6,381 bases of DNA. Source: Spirochaetaceae bacterium (GTDB lineage Bacteria; Spirochaetota; Spirochaetia; Treponematales; Treponemataceae). The position numbers and the translations under genes were made by a program. The stretch spans positions 1 through 6,381 of the forward strand of contig JAITMZ010000034.1 of the NCBI GenBank assembly GCA_031290725.1. The letters run 5' to 3'. The notes beneath the pieces are model-generated. The model saw only the letters and a program-made list of their open reading frames with translations, had not been told where the DNA came from and ran no database searches. Position 1 is the first letter of the stretch, and every line of letters begins with the position of its first letter. This document shows, piece after piece, positions 6,131 through 6,381 of this stretch.

Positions 6131-6145
6131 GGAGGCGGCTTTTTT
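6131..6145 (+). repeat. Direct repeat, right copy (GGAGGCGGCTTTTTT)
   Basis: This copy is identical to 5999-6013. Here the sequence has no partner arm next to it, so it is half of a terminator without the other half. That fits it being a copy created together with element 2. The bases from here to about 6205 show nothing else I can identify. Confidence 0.7.
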
Positions 6146-6205
6146 GGGGGCGCGAGGGTGGGGGGTGCCTTACGGGTTGGGTGTTTCCAGCGCGTCGTGA
6201 ACCAT

Positions 6206-6310
6206 TCACGCCATGTCGTCCTTCCAGGCCTTCTCGCGCTGGTCGTATTGCCGCCGCACCTCCGCATCGGCGCTGACGCGGTACAATTCGCTGACCGCTG
6301 TTTTCATCAT
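6206..6310 (-). pseudogene. Probable remnant of an Rpn-family nuclease/transposase gene (34 codons)
   Basis: Starting from a double ATG at 6310 and 6307, with a modest AAAGG ribosome binding site, the frame encodes 34 residues and stops at 6206. The segment ELYRVSADAEVRRQYDQREKAW followed by KDD resembles the region just after the nuclease core in Rpn/PD-(D/E)XK transposase-like proteins, where a D-x-x-x-R-x-x-Y-x-x-R-E-K-A pattern is common. The family's core and Glu/Gly-rich tail are missing, and another stop follows 11 codons later. It begins 11 bases after the stop of the gene entering from the right. It could instead be a genuine small protein; the family match is recalled from pattern and not tested. 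Confidence 0.4.
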
Positions 6311-6321
6311 TCGCCTTTGTA

Positions 6322-6381
6322 TTACTTGCGTCCGTACATTTTTAGAATTTCATCGGGTTGCTTACCGCTTTGCAAGAGGCT
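6322..6381 (-). CDS. C-terminal 19 residues of a gene entering from the right edge, possibly Rpn family
   Basis: The only frame consistent with the neighbourhood reads SLLQSGKQPDEILKMYGRK and then TAA at 6324-6322. Tails of the form LL-x-x-G-x-x-x-x-E-I-L-x-x-Y-G are typical ends of Rpn-family nuclease/transposase-like proteins, in which an A/G/E-rich linker precedes such a segment. With 19 residues the assignment is weak and rests partly on the remnant next to it. No terminator is seen after it. Confidence 0.45.
   Translation of the reverse strand, partial: SLLQSGKQPDEILKMYGRK

Noticed and set aside
6064..6276. A 70-codon plus-strand frame at the right end
   Set aside because: It runs through repeat element 2 and low-complexity G-rich sequence, has no ribosome binding site, and gives an Arg/Gly/Pro-rich translation.

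Overview
The window looks like a piece of a spirochaete chromosome, most likely a Treponema relative. The reasons are three separate lipoprotein signal peptides with relaxed, spirochaete-style lipoboxes, an archaeal-type cytidylate kinase-like gene, an Rpn/PD-(D/E)XK-like tail at the right edge, and consistent TTGACA-type promoters. GC content is moderately high. The taxonomic call is inference from gene content only; no rRNA or other marker is present.

Left part, minus strand (1-2188): a promoter at 2159-2188 drives a cytidylate kinase-like P-loop protein (1599-2153). It overlaps by 13 nt a predicted SH3-domain lipoprotein (292-1611), so the two form a compact operon. Downstream on the same strand, a strong separate promoter (202-230) reads into a short lipoprotein gene that is cut off by the left edge of the window (1-162).

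Middle, plus strand (2379-6014): a single large gene (2512-5934, 1140 aa) encodes a lipoprotein with a signal peptide, an N-terminal parallel beta-helix-like region, a non-repetitive middle domain, and a long C-terminal series of short beta-strand repeats (GT-hydrophobic-x-V-x-G type). It has its own promoter, a 5' leader of about 98 nt, a strong ribosome binding site and an intrinsic terminator. It is a candidate surface-exposed or periplasm-facing adhesin-like protein; the function is unproven.

This gene is bracketed by two related, non-coding, GC-rich repeat elements in opposite orientation: 2202-2357 upstream, lying exactly between two divergent promoters, and about 6014-6130 downstream, abutting the terminator. 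The downstream one is flanked by a 15-bp perfect direct repeat (GGAGGCGGCTTTTTT), one copy of which is the 3' arm of the terminator. They look like MITE-type elements and are the most notable structure in the window.

Right edge, minus strand (6206-6381): the last 19 residues of a gene entering from the right, followed by a 34-codon reading frame resembling an internal piece of Rpn-family nuclease/transposase proteins, probably a gene remnant. I found no CRISPR array, tRNA, rRNA or complete transposase.
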